From: Bacillota bacterium | GTDB lineage: Bacteria; Bacillota; Clostridia; Peptostreptococcales; Anaerovoracaceae | DNA: 64,000 nt | Direction of reading: 5' to 3' | NCBI GenBank assembly: GCA_019420525.1 | Contig: JAHZHA010000023.1 | Span: 1 to 64,000, forward strand | Shown here: piece after piece, positions 44,976 to 53,472 of the stretch | Layout: every line of letters starts with the position of its first letter | Position numbering within the stretch: position 1 is the first letter of the stretch | Program-made: the position numbers and the translations under genes | Notes under the pieces: generated by a model | Seen by the model: only the letters and a program-made list of their open reading frames with translations | Database searches by the model: none | What the model was told of the DNA's origin: nothing

Positions 44976-45842
44976 ATGAAAACGATAATAAAAGAATGGG
45001 TACTGTCTCTGATCGGACTGACGGCAGGCGCTGTTCTGGCAGCCGCTGCTCTTGAAAATTTTCTGATTCCTTTCAAAATTCTGGACGGTGGACTCAACGG
45101 CATCGGAATGATCATAAACTTCCTCACAGGACTGCCGTTGAGCGTTTTGATCGTCGTGCTGAATATGCCTTTCTTCATAATAGGACTGATTCAGCTGGGA
45201 AAGGGATTTATCGTAAAATATGCGTATGCGATCATCGCATTTTCCATATTTCTGGAATATTTTAAAGACGTTTCCAATGCCACGCAGGATTCACTCCTGG
45301 CGACCGTTTTTGGCGGCGTCATCCTGGGTATCGGTGTGGGAATCGTCATACGATCCGGCGGATGCATCGACGGAACGGAAATGGTGGCGATTCTCATCAG
45401 CCGGAAAACCTCGCTGTCTGTGGGGCAGACGATTCTCTGCTTCAACATCGTCATCTACTGTGTGGCCGGCTTCCTGTTCGGCTGGGACAGAACGATGTAC
45501 AGCCTGATGGCATATTTCATCACATCGCGCCTCATCGATATGGTGGAAAACGGATTCAGTAAGGCAAAATCCGTGATGATCATCACGGATGACGGCAGAC
45601 ATGTGGCGGACGAAATCTATGCACGGCTGGGTCGTACGGTGACGACTTTCGAAGGCGAGGGACTGATCAGCGGAAAAAAATCGGTTCTCTATTGCGTAAT
45701 CACCCAGCTGGAGCTGATCGAACTGAAAAAGATCATTAGAGATGCCGATCAGTCAGCTTTCGTTACAGTATCCGACGTTTCGGAAATCGTAGGAAAGCAT
45801 ATCAAAAAGAACGATTTCCTGCAGACGCCAGCCGAAGAATAG
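44976..45842 (+). CDS. YitT family membrane protein (DUF2179)
   Basis: Protein of 288 residues with five or six hydrophobic segments (about 10-175) followed by a soluble DUF2179 domain. ALENFLIPFKILDGGLNGIGM and GGCIDGTEMVAILISRK are family hallmarks, and TFEGEGLISGKKSVLYCVI marks the C-terminal domain. A transport role is often proposed but not established. AGGAAG precedes the ATG. Confidence 0.9.
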   Translation: MKTIIKEWVLSLIGLTAGAVLAAAALENFLIPFKILDGGLNGIGMIINFLTGLPLSVLIVVLNMPFFIIGLIQLGKGFIVKYAYAIIAFSIFLEYFKDVSNATQDSLLATVFGGVILGIGVGIVIRSGGCIDGTEMVAILISRKTSLSVGQTILCFNIVIYCVAGFLFGWDRTMYSLMAYFITSRLIDMVENGFSKAKSVMIITDDGRHVADEIYARLGRTVTTFEGEGLISGKKSVLYCVITQLELIELKKIIRDADQSAFVTVSDVSEIVGKHIKKNDFLQTPAEE

Positions 45843-45959
45843 ACAGACACTGCAGCGGATTCCGCGGAAACGCAGAAAGAAGAGAAAAAAGAGACACAGC
45901 AGGCATGAGAAAGGTTCTGCACGAGTGCTGTGCCGGCACAATGAAAGGAATAATCATTT

Positions 45960-46964
45960 ATGGTTACAGAATTAATGGAAAATATTTACAGAATTGAAGT
46001 GCCGCTTCCAAAAAATCCGATGAAGCTGCTCAATTCATATCTCATCCGCGGTACGGACAGAAATCTCGTCATCGATACGGGATTCAACCGTCCGGAATGC
46101 AGAGAAGCGCTGATGTCAGGACTCCAGGAACTGGATGTGGATTTTGATCATACCGATCTCTTTCTCACGCATCTTCATGCGGATCACAGCGGTCTTCTTT
46201 TCTCGGTAAAGACGGAGAAAAACAGAGCTTATGCGGAAGAGCGGGAAGCGCGAGTCGTCAATATGCTACACAAGGATGAGTACTGGGACCATATCTATGA
46301 AGAATTCCGGAAAGCAGGTCTGAAGCTTCCGAAAGAAGAGGCGATTGCCACGCATCCGGGCGTCATGTGGCGGCCCGACAGTGAGATCGATTTTACCTGG
46401 ATAAAAGACGGAGAGATTCTGAAAATCGGAGATTATCATCTGCGCTGTATCGTTACGCCGGGGCATTCCCCGGGGCACACCTGTCTGTATGATGAAGAGC
46501 GGCAGATTCTCTTCGCCGGTGATATGATCCTGGGAGATATCACGCCGAATCTCTGCTATGAGCTGTATCTCGACGATCCTCTCACCGAATATGTGAAGAG
46601 CCTCCGCTATCTGGAAAAACTTCCGATCAAGACGATATTCGTGGGGCACCGGAATATGCTGCAGGACGTTTACGGCAGAATTGAGAGCCTGAAAGTCCAT
46701 CATACGAGACGCTGCGCCGAAGCGCTGTGGGCGCTGAAAACTTATGGAGCGATGGATTCCTGGGATGCGGCGGCCCGTATGACATGGGATATCGATGCGA
46801 AGAACTGGGAAGGTTTTCCTCCTTCTCAGAAATGGTTTGCCACAGGAGAGGCCGATGCTCATATGATTTTTCTGCTGCATAATGATAAAGTCAGGATGCA
46901 TTATGATGACAGCGGAGTCAGAATTTATGAGTATGTGGACGATGATATCGACGGTCTGATCTGA
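45960..46964 (+). CDS. MBL-fold metallohydrolase
   Basis: Metallo-beta-lactamase fold protein of 334 residues. The metal motif THLHADHSG is at about residues 69-77, further ligands are in TPGHSPGHTCLYD and FAGDMILGDITPN, and VGHRN supplies the last histidine. A C-terminal helical extension (about 235-334) is typical of a subgroup often annotated as hydroxyacylglutathione-hydrolase-like. The substrate is unknown. AAAGGA precedes the ATG. Confidence 0.83.
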   Translation: MVTELMENIYRIEVPLPKNPMKLLNSYLIRGTDRNLVIDTGFNRPECREALMSGLQELDVDFDHTDLFLTHLHADHSGLLFSVKTEKNRAYAEEREARVVNMLHKDEYWDHIYEEFRKAGLKLPKEEAIATHPGVMWRPDSEIDFTWIKDGEILKIGDYHLRCIVTPGHSPGHTCLYDEERQILFAGDMILGDITPNLCYELYLDDPLTEYVKSLRYLEKLPIKTIFVGHRNMLQDVYGRIESLKVHHTRRCAEALWALKTYGAMDSWDAAARMTWDIDAKNWEGFPPSQKWFATGEADAHMIFLLHNDKVRMHYDDSGVRIYEYVDDDIDGLI

Positions 46965-46987
46965 GGCGGATTCAAAGGGACGACGGC

Positions 46988-47905
46988 ATGTTTGGATATG
47001 TTACGATAAACAAACCGGAGATCCGGTTTAAAGATTATGATACGTACAGGTCCTACTACTGCGGACTCTGCCGCTGTCTGAAGAAACGGCACGGTTTTTG
47101 GGGAAGAATGACATTGGACTACGATATGGTCTTTCTCGTTCTGCTCCTGTCCGGCCTTTACGATACGGATACGGAACAACAGCAGCGGCGGCGCTGTATT
47201 CTTCATCCCTTCTCAGGGCATCCGGAACGTATCAGTGAATTTACGGAGTATGCGGCAGATATGAATCTGCTGCTATTTTACTATAAATGTCTTGACGACT
47301 GGAACGATGACAGAAAGCTGACGAGGAGAATCTGTGCGGCGCTTCTCTCTCCGGGAGTAAAAAGAGTACGCCGCAGGTATCCTGAGAAAGCGGAAGCGGT
47401 AAGGTCACATCTCGCAAGCCTGTCCGAAGCGGAGAGAGCGGCAGGAATACAGTCGGGAAAGCACCTCACAGCGCAGGAGAAAAATGCGGCCGGCAGGCCG
47501 GCGGAGCAACCGACTGTACTCGATATTGACGGCCCTGCGGGAATTTTCGGCGGACTTCTGTCCGAAATCTTCGCCTGGAGGAAAGACGTCTGGGAGGATA
47601 CGCTGCGCCGGCTGGGATTTTATCTCGGAAAATACATATACCTCATCGACGCTTATGACGATATCGAAAAAGACATGGAAAAAAAGAGATATAATCCATT
47701 TTCGGGAATATACGGACAGCCGGACTTCGATCTGAAGTGCGGAGAGATTCTGAAGATGATGATATCGGAATGTGCCGGGGCTTTCGAACGGCTTCCGGTG
47801 GAAGATCACATGGAAATATTGCGGAATATAATTTACGCGGGGGTATGGTCGAAATATGAGGCCGCCCTTCAGAAGAGAAAGGACAGGGATAGGGAAAATG
47901 TCTGA
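46988..47905 (+). CDS. DUF5685 family protein
   Basis: Protein of 305 residues beginning [36 protein letters not shown], shown here only for its first part: [10 protein letters not shown] carries three conserved cysteines. [15 protein letters not shown] and [21 protein letters not shown] are other family blocks, with aspartate-rich segments reminiscent of prenyl-synthase-like helices. A variable insert lies near residues 150-175. The stop overlaps the start of the J-domain gene, a linkage I associate with Clostridia. Function unknown. Confidence 0.8.
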   Translation: MFGYVTINKPEIRFKDYDTYRSYYCGLCRCLKKRHGFWGRMTLDYDMVFLVLLLSGLYDTDTEQQQRRRCILHPFSGHPERISEFTEYAADMNLLLFYYKCLDDWNDDRKLTRRICAALLSPGVKRVRRRYPEKAEAVRSHLASLSEAERAAGIQSGKHLTAQEKNAAGRPAEQPTVLDIDGPAGIFGGLLSEIFAWRKDVWEDTLRRLGFYLGKYIYLIDAYDDIEKDMEKKRYNPFSGIYGQPDFDLKCGEILKMMISECAGAFERLPVEDHMEILRNIIYAGVWSKYEAALQKRKDRDRENV

Positions 47906-48521
47906 CCCGTATATGATACTGGGAGTTTCAAGAAATGCTTCCGATGATGAGATAAAGAAAGCTTACCGGGCTCTCTGCAGAAAATATCATCCGGATGCCA
48001 ATATAAACAAGCCGAATGCAGAGGCAGCAGCGGCAAAATTCACAGAAGTCCAGCAGGCTTATGATCAGATCATGAACGAGAGAAAAAACGGCGGCGCAGG
48101 AGCCGGATTCGGCGGTTACGGAGGATTTGGAGGCGCTTCTGCGTCCCGGGGAGGTTCCGACGAGTATTCGCTGAGAATGCAGGCTGCCGCTAATTATATA
48201 AATTCACGTCACTTCCGGGAAGCGCTCAACGTGCTGGCAGGCATTCCTCAGAGGACGGCAGAATGGTACTATCTCAGCGCGCTGGCAAACGCTGGCATCG
48301 GCAATAATTACGCGGCCACAGAGCAGGCCAAGACGGCGGCTTCCATGGATCCGTCGAATCCGATGTACAGAAATCTCGTTCAGCAGCTGAGTTACGGTAC
48401 CTACAGCTACGACGGAATGAGCGGAAACTACGGAGGCCCTCGCGGAGTGGGGGGCTGCTGCACGGATTTTGTATGCTTCAGTGCCCTGTGTCCGTGCTTT
48501 AATCCTTTCGGTTGCTTTTAA
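47898..48521 (+). CDS. J-domain (DnaJ-like) protein with cysteine-rich tail
   Basis: A 207-residue protein with an N-terminal J-domain (residues 1-70) containing the HPD motif at about 30-32, which would stimulate an Hsp70 ATPase. A glycine-rich linker, a TPR-like helical region (about 95-155) and a C-terminus with six cysteines ([23 protein letters not shown] in parts) follow. It lacks the canonical DnaJ zinc finger and substrate domain, so it is a specialised co-chaperone. The ATG at 47898 overlaps the DUF5685 stop. Confidence 0.86.
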   Translation: MSDPYMILGVSRNASDDEIKKAYRALCRKYHPDANINKPNAEAAAAKFTEVQQAYDQIMNERKNGGAGAGFGGYGGFGGASASRGGSDEYSLRMQAAANYINSRHFREALNVLAGIPQRTAEWYYLSALANAGIGNNYAATEQAKTAASMDPSNPMYRNLVQQLSYGTYSYDGMSGNYGGPRGVGGCCTDFVCFSALCPCFNPFGCF

Positions 48522-48544
48522 CGGACGCGGAGAACTGTGAAGCG

Positions 48545-49165
48545 ATGAAAGTCTATTATATGTGCGGAGCAGGCGGCCTTTCCGGAGATGAAAAGATCCG
48601 GCGTGCCCTGTGCCGGTATCTGGGAGATGCCGCGGATTCGCAGGAGATCTCCATTTTCAGGGACCGGTACGGAAAACCCCGGACAGATGGCCGGTCGGAG
48701 ATCGAGTTTTCCGTCACTCATACGGGAAAATGGTGGATCTGTGCCGTGGGAGAAGCGGAAGACGGACCGCTGGGAATCGATGCGGAACTCCGGAGCAGGA
48801 GAGTCCGCAGACCGGTCACGATGGCAGAGCGCTTTTTCAGTCCCGCCGAAGCCCGTCTTATCCGGGAGATGTCCGAAAAAGACGGTTCGCGGGAGACGAC
48901 CGAAACGGCGGAACTTTTTCTGAAGATATGGGTTCGCAAAGAGGCGTATCTGAAATATACGGGGCGCGGACTGGGCGGCGGAATGCGGAAATTTACCGTT
49001 TCCACATATCTGCAGGAAAAAGCCGGAATGACGGGACATGACGGAGTGACAGAAGATCCGCAGGCGGAATACGTTTCGCTGGATCTTTCCGGAGATCTGC
49101 TGGCTGTGATATGCCGGCGGAAGAATACGTCAGACAGGGGGATTGAACTATGCGGGATGAAGTGA
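48545..49165 (+). CDS. 4'-phosphopantetheinyl transferase (Sfp type)
   Basis: Transfers phosphopantetheine from CoA to carrier proteins. The metal motif GIDAE is at about residue 77, preceded by FSVTHTGKWWICAVG, and WVRKEAYLKYTGRGL lies near 128. At 206 residues it is of the Sfp/Gsp class rather than the short AcpS. No polyketide or non-ribosomal peptide genes are in the window, so it may serve fatty-acid ACP or a distant cluster. The ATG at 48545 was chosen over one 33 bases earlier because MKVYYM is the more family-like start. It overlaps recX. Confidence 0.87.
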   Translation: MKVYYMCGAGGLSGDEKIRRALCRYLGDAADSQEISIFRDRYGKPRTDGRSEIEFSVTHTGKWWICAVGEAEDGPLGIDAELRSRRVRRPVTMAERFFSPAEARLIREMSEKDGSRETTETAELFLKIWVRKEAYLKYTGRGLGGGMRKFTVSTYLQEKAGMTGHDGVTEDPQAEYVSLDLSGDLLAVICRRKNTSDRGIELCGMK

Positions 49166-49731
49166 GGGAGGCAGCTCTGAAGCTGCTGGATTACCAGGAC
49201 AGGAGCGCAGGAGAACTTAAAGAACGCCTGATCAGGAAGTCCTTTTCGGAATGGGAGGCTGACGAGGCGGTAAAGGCTCTGCAGGAGTGCGGCCTCGTGG
49301 ACGACAGGAGATATGCGTCTGTCTTTGCACGTTCCAAATTTGAGGCGGGAAAAGGACGCGTTTATGTCGCGAATCACCTGAGCCGGAAAAAGATTTCCGC
49401 GGAAATCATAGAAGAAGTGATGGAGGAACTTTTAGAGGAAAAAGATGAAAGCATTCTCTGCCTGAAAAAGGCTCTCTCCGTCTGCGGTCTGTCGGATCGG
49501 TTTGAGGTGGGCGACGGCGGGGAGATCGAGAGAAAGCCGGGATTTTCTGCTGCAGGAGAGGAGGAGCCGGCCGAATGCTTTGAACCTGCCAATGAAGCCA
49601 TACGTTCCGACCGGCAGGCACGCCGGATATATCGGGAAAAAGCAAAAGCAAAAGCAGTCCGCCGTCTGATTTCGGCGGGATTTTCTCCGGGAATTGCTTT
49701 TGAAGCCGTCCGCAGGATTGCAGATTTATAA
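49150..49731 (+). CDS. recX: Regulatory protein RecX
   Basis: Helical-repeat modulator of RecA (193 residues). LLDYQDRSAGELKERLIRKSF, LQECGLVDDRRYASVFARSKF and the C-terminal KAVRRLISAGFSPGIAFEAVRRI are the three-helix repeats. Between the second and third repeats lies a poorly conserved acidic insert (about 115-155). It overlaps the end of the transferase gene by 16 bases. recA is not in the window. Confidence 0.88.
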   Translation: MRDEVREAALKLLDYQDRSAGELKERLIRKSFSEWEADEAVKALQECGLVDDRRYASVFARSKFEAGKGRVYVANHLSRKKISAEIIEEVMEELLEEKDESILCLKKALSVCGLSDRFEVGDGGEIERKPGFSAAGEEEPAECFEPANEAIRSDRQARRIYREKAKAKAVRRLISAGFSPGIAFEAVRRIADL

Positions 49732-49913
49732 GTGTGTTGTTATTGACATATGTTCGTATCCGGCAGTATAATTTTTGAAAAGGCTTATGATTTAAAACAG
49801 CTGTACGCATAATAACTGCAGGAAAAAGGCAAAGAGATGCCCCTTCCGGATATTTCCTCGCGTTTTCGCAAAAAGAAAAGACGGCAGGCGGCGTAAGAGA
49901 AAAGAGGTAAAAA

Positions 49914-50750
49914 ATGAGCACATCTTGTGACAACAACTGCGCAGGCTGCGCAGACAGTAGCTGCAGCGAGAGAACGCAGGAAAGCCTGCTGGAACCGCTG
50001 AACGATCTGTCCAGTGTCCGCAATGTGATCGCAGTCGTCAGCGGCAAAGGCGGAGTGGGCAAATCTCTCGTCACTGCTCTGATGTCGGTGATCATGCAGA
50101 GGAGAGGTCATCGAACGGCAGTTCTCGACGCGGATATCACAGGCCCATCGATTCCGAAGACCTTCAAAATATCCGAAAAGGCGCAGGGCAGTGAAGATTA
50201 TATCTTTCCGGTGGAGACGAAGACGGGAATTCAGCTGATGTCCGTCAATCTCCTTCTTGAGAATGATACAGATCCTGTCGTCTGGAGAGGTCCTGTCATC
50301 GCGGGAGCTGTAAAACAGTTCTGGACAGACGTGATCTGGAAAGATGTAGATTATATGTTCGTAGATATGCCGCCGGGCACGGGTGACGTTCCTCTCACAG
50401 TTTTCCAGTCTCTTCCGGTCAAAGGCATCATCGTGGTAACTTCACCGCAGGAATTGGTTTCCATGATTGTGGAAAAAGCTGTAAAAATGGCGGAACTGAT
50501 GAACATCCCCGTGCTGGGAATCGTAGAGAATATGTCTTACTTCGAATGTCCGGATTGCGGCGGAAAGCACAGTATTTTCGGTGAAAGCCACATCCAGGAG
50601 ACAGCTGACAGATTTCACATTTCCAATGTAGCCAGAATTCCTGTCAATCCGAAGCTCTCTGCGGCAGTCGATGCCGGTCTCATCGAGCTCTTTGACGGAA
50701 ACTGGCTGGATGAGCTGGCCGATGCTATTGAAGTGTCCATGGACAAGTAG
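49914..50750 (+). CDS. Mrp/NBP35 family Fe-S cluster carrier ATPase
   Basis: P-loop NTPase (278 residues) that carries and delivers Fe-S clusters. The N-terminus is cysteine-rich (CDNNCAGCADSSC), as in the NBP35-like subgroup. The deviant Walker A GKGGVGKS is at about residues 43-50. VDMPPGTGDVPLTV and the cluster-ligand pair CPDC near 212 are family blocks. It starts at ATG with AAGAGG upstream and ends before a terminator. The 182-base gap before it holds no gene. Confidence 0.92.
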   Translation: MSTSCDNNCAGCADSSCSERTQESLLEPLNDLSSVRNVIAVVSGKGGVGKSLVTALMSVIMQRRGHRTAVLDADITGPSIPKTFKISEKAQGSEDYIFPVETKTGIQLMSVNLLLENDTDPVVWRGPVIAGAVKQFWTDVIWKDVDYMFVDMPPGTGDVPLTVFQSLPVKGIIVVTSPQELVSMIVEKAVKMAELMNIPVLGIVENMSYFECPDCGGKHSIFGESHIQETADRFHISNVARIPVNPKLSAAVDAGLIELFDGNWLDELADAIEVSMDK

Positions 50751-50783
50751 ATCGGACGCAGCAATCTGTTCTTATGAAAAAAC

Positions 50784-50833
50784 AACCGGATTTTTCCTTT
50801 TAAAGCATAAAAGGGGAAATCCGGTTTTGTTTT
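50784..50833 (+). terminator. Intrinsic terminator after mrp
   Basis: AACCGGATTTTTCC pairs with GGAAATCCGGTT with small mismatches, followed by TTGTTTT. Confidence 0.85.
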
Positions 50834-50854
50834 ATCAGGAGCTTATGATAGAAT
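50827..50854 (+). promoter_or_regulatory. Candidate promoter for the lipoprotein gene
   Basis: TTGTTT, a 16-bp spacer and TAGAAT, with TG one base before the -10 (extended). It overlaps the terminator T-tract of the upstream gene. Confidence 0.45.
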
Positions 50855-50928
50855 TATATTATTAAGTAAAGAAGCGCGGATGAAAGTCCGGCGCGTGGGG
50901 AGAGAAAAGAAGAAGAGGAGGATTTGAT

Positions 50929-52860
50929 GTGAAGAGAAAAAAGATTCTTGCCGTCCTGCTGGCCTGCATGGTGACCTTGGGGATGACGGCGTGCAGCGAC
51001 GGTTTGTCGTCTCAGGAAATCCAAAATATGGAAAAATATTCGAAAGCAGCCGGGCAGAGCTTTGAATATTCTTCTTCCGATCATATTACAAATCTGAAGA
51101 TTGCCGTGCCGTCGGGCGAAAAGACGCTGGCGGAGATTCTGGAAAAGAAGACAGGTAAACTGGAGAATATCGATCTTAGCAGTATAAAAGCTATCGTGAC
51201 GGAGAAGAATTCCACCGGCGGAGAGATGTATTTTGTGACGGAAGATATCAAGGCGGAAAAATATTTCGGTAGTTCCGCGGCGTCGGAAAGTAAGTCGTCT
51301 GCTTCAACCGGCGAAGAGGAATCGTCGACAGATTCCGGTTCGTCTGCCGCTTCCGATGCGTCTGAAAGCGCGGCGTCGGATATGACGGAAACCATGGCCA
51401 ACATGTCGCCGGAAGAGCTGCAGGCAGCACTCGATGCCGGCGAAATATTCACGGAAGAAGTCGAGTCTTCTTCCGGTGTTTTCATCGAAGCTGAACTGGC
51501 CGGCGAAATCGCGGATTTCATCGGAAAGAGCGCATCATACGCATCTTCTCCGGAAGGGCTGAGGACACTGCTGGCGGAGGTCATGCTGAAGGCTGAAGCG
51601 TACCAGGAACAGCATCCGTCCGAATATGAAGCGTATCAGGGTTACAAAAAAGACTTGAAAAAATCGGAAAAACTCGAAGAAAATCAGGACTATTATCTGA
51701 AGATCGCAGCAAATCAGTATCAGAGTCAATTCGATCTTTACGATTTCTATATGGATTATCTCGGAGAAATGATCGCGGCCTGTGAGGAAACCGATGAAGA
51801 AAAGCTGACAGAACAAGTGCAGCAGATCGACGAGAAAAGTGAAGACGACTTCGAAGTCAGAGGATTGCTCCTGGAACAGGCAGGATACCGCAACAGCGCT
51901 GTAAGCAAAGCTGCGGAAGCACAGGCTGTTCTCGATGCAAATAAAAGCACGGTAGACGCCGCGAAAAAAGAATCCGGTGATGAGTATAAAGATGACGAAC
52001 GTTATCTGAAGCTGATGGCGGCCAATTCAGCCCTGAAGTCTTATGAAGACGATCTGTTCAAGGCGGAGCAGTGCAAAATCTCCGTAACAGATCTCCGGGA
52101 ACGTCAGGCGCTGAATGACGAAGAGCTGGAAAAGTTGTATAAGAGTATCCACGAAGCGGAAGCGGGGTATCGCGAAGATTATTATAATGCCCGTTACGAA
52201 TACGCGCAGAAGCTGATTCAGAAAGAGAATTATCAGAACCAGCACGCGGCAGAATTTGCAGAATACCAGACAACCGCAGATGCTATAAAATCAAAATATG
52301 AAGACGACAGCTACGAAAAAGACATGGACTATGTCAAAAACGAAGTGAAATTCCAAAGTATCAATAGCATGCTGAAAAGCTACGAAAATGATCTGAAAGC
52401 GAGTGAGGATGCCATCGCGGAACTGAAGGAAGAGCTTGACAGCACCGTGGAAAAGAAAGAGAGCAGTATCGCGGAAAGAAAAGAAGAGATGAAAGCCGAG
52501 GCTGACTGGGAGAAAGTGAGAGAAGCGGCGGAAGAGATCATTTCCGAGATGAATGAGGGATACGACAATCCGCCGGAAGAAAAGACGAGCAGCCACTATA
52601 TCGGAGAGTACGGCGGTCTGGAATGGATCGATCTGTCAGATGATGGTGTAGAGTCTGTCGATTCTGCGAGAGACGTCAAGACTACAAAGTCTTCATCCTC
52701 CTACACGCCGAAGAGCAGTTCGGGAAGCAGCGGTGGAATGAAATACGATCCGAATGACGAATATTATTCCAGCAATGACCACGATGGCGACGGAAGACTT
52801 TCGGACGACGAGTTCCACGATGCTGTAGGAGATTATATGGACGATCTCATGGGATACTGA
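50929..52860 (+). CDS. Coiled-coil lipoprotein with C-terminal EF-hand
   Basis: Secreted lipoprotein of 643 residues, not assigned to a family. The signal peptide has lipobox LGMTAC (Cys near residue 22). A serine/alanine/glutamate-rich linker (about 118-165) follows, then a long lysine/glutamate-rich coiled-coil region (about 215-560) with internal repeats: LKSYEDDLFKAEQ near 365 and LKSYENDLKASED near 485. A serine-rich stretch precedes a perfect EF-hand calcium loop, DHDGDGRLSDDE, at about 617-628. It starts at GTG with AGAGGAGG upstream. A surface or cell-wall role is inferred from the anchor and length; the calcium site suggests regulated folding or binding. Confidence 0.8.
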   Translation: MKRKKILAVLLACMVTLGMTACSDGLSSQEIQNMEKYSKAAGQSFEYSSSDHITNLKIAVPSGEKTLAEILEKKTGKLENIDLSSIKAIVTEKNSTGGEMYFVTEDIKAEKYFGSSAASESKSSASTGEEESSTDSGSSAASDASESAASDMTETMANMSPEELQAALDAGEIFTEEVESSSGVFIEAELAGEIADFIGKSASYASSPEGLRTLLAEVMLKAEAYQEQHPSEYEAYQGYKKDLKKSEKLEENQDYYLKIAANQYQSQFDLYDFYMDYLGEMIAACEETDEEKLTEQVQQIDEKSEDDFEVRGLLLEQAGYRNSAVSKAAEAQAVLDANKSTVDAAKKESGDEYKDDERYLKLMAANSALKSYEDDLFKAEQCKISVTDLRERQALNDEELEKLYKSIHEAEAGYREDYYNARYEYAQKLIQKENYQNQHAAEFAEYQTTADAIKSKYEDDSYEKDMDYVKNEVKFQSINSMLKSYENDLKASEDAIAELKEELDSTVEKKESSIAERKEEMKAEADWEKVREAAEEIISEMNEGYDNPPEEKTSSHYIGEYGGLEWIDLSDDGVESVDSARDVKTTKSSSSYTPKSSSGSSGGMKYDPNDEYYSSNDHDGDGRLSDDEFHDAVGDYMDDLMGY

Positions 52861-52945
52861 TGACACAGGATACGGATTTACCGGATACCATATGAACGGT
52901 GAAAGACTAGGAGTGAAAAACAGAAGAATTTCTGCGCTTTTTCGG

Positions 52946-52973
52946 TTGACATTCCCGATGATTCGATTAAAAT
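52946..52973 (+). promoter_or_regulatory. Sigma-A promoter of the T-box ileS unit
   Basis: TTGACA and TAAAAT separated by 16 bp, directly upstream of the T-box leader. Confidence 0.75.
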
Positions 52974-52979
52974 AATAGC

Positions 52980-53409
52980 TATATCGCAGCGGTAAAAGCT
53001 GTGACACAGAAATGATAGAGAGAAAAGCTGTGACGGAGACAGTAGCTGCGCTGTCCATTCTCCAGAGAAGCGGGGACAGGTGAGAGCCCGCGGATGAGGC
53101 GCAAGTGAAAATCACTCCCGAGCCGGCCGGCCCAACAGACCGCATGTCAGGATTCCTTTTCCGGCAGATACCGGAGAGAGGAGTTCGGCGGATTTCAGTA
53201 AGCCGGTTCGTCACCGCACGTTACGCGGAAAATCGAGAGGCGTTCTCTTCGGTTTTGCCGGAGATCGGGCAGCACGACGGGAAAATCCCCGGCAGAGCCT
53301 GCCTGCGCTGTGCACGTTTTCAGAAGCGCGGCGGAAAACGCTATCAGGGTGGTACCGCGGTAATCGGAAAAATTATCGTCCCTGCATCTTCGGATGCAGG
53401 GATTTTTTT
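52980..53409 (+). promoter_or_regulatory. T-box leader (isoleucine specific)
   Basis: Leader of about 430 bases that senses uncharged tRNA-Ile. The T-box sequence AGGGTGGTACCGCGG is at 53346-53360. The terminator is TCCCTGCATC-TTCG-GATGCAGGGA with a T-run (53379-53409). The stem I region contains a loop with ATC (53111-53113) that is a plausible isoleucine specifier, and a kink-turn-like AGAGAGAA region. It lies upstream of ileS, which agrees with the specifier. The sequence aaaagctgtgac occurs twice in the first 70 bases. Confidence 0.93.
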
Positions 53410-53472
53410 ATTGCCGGCGAAACGCTGAGGCGATAAGGTTGTGTGAATCATTTGCAGAAAGGAATGAAATAA

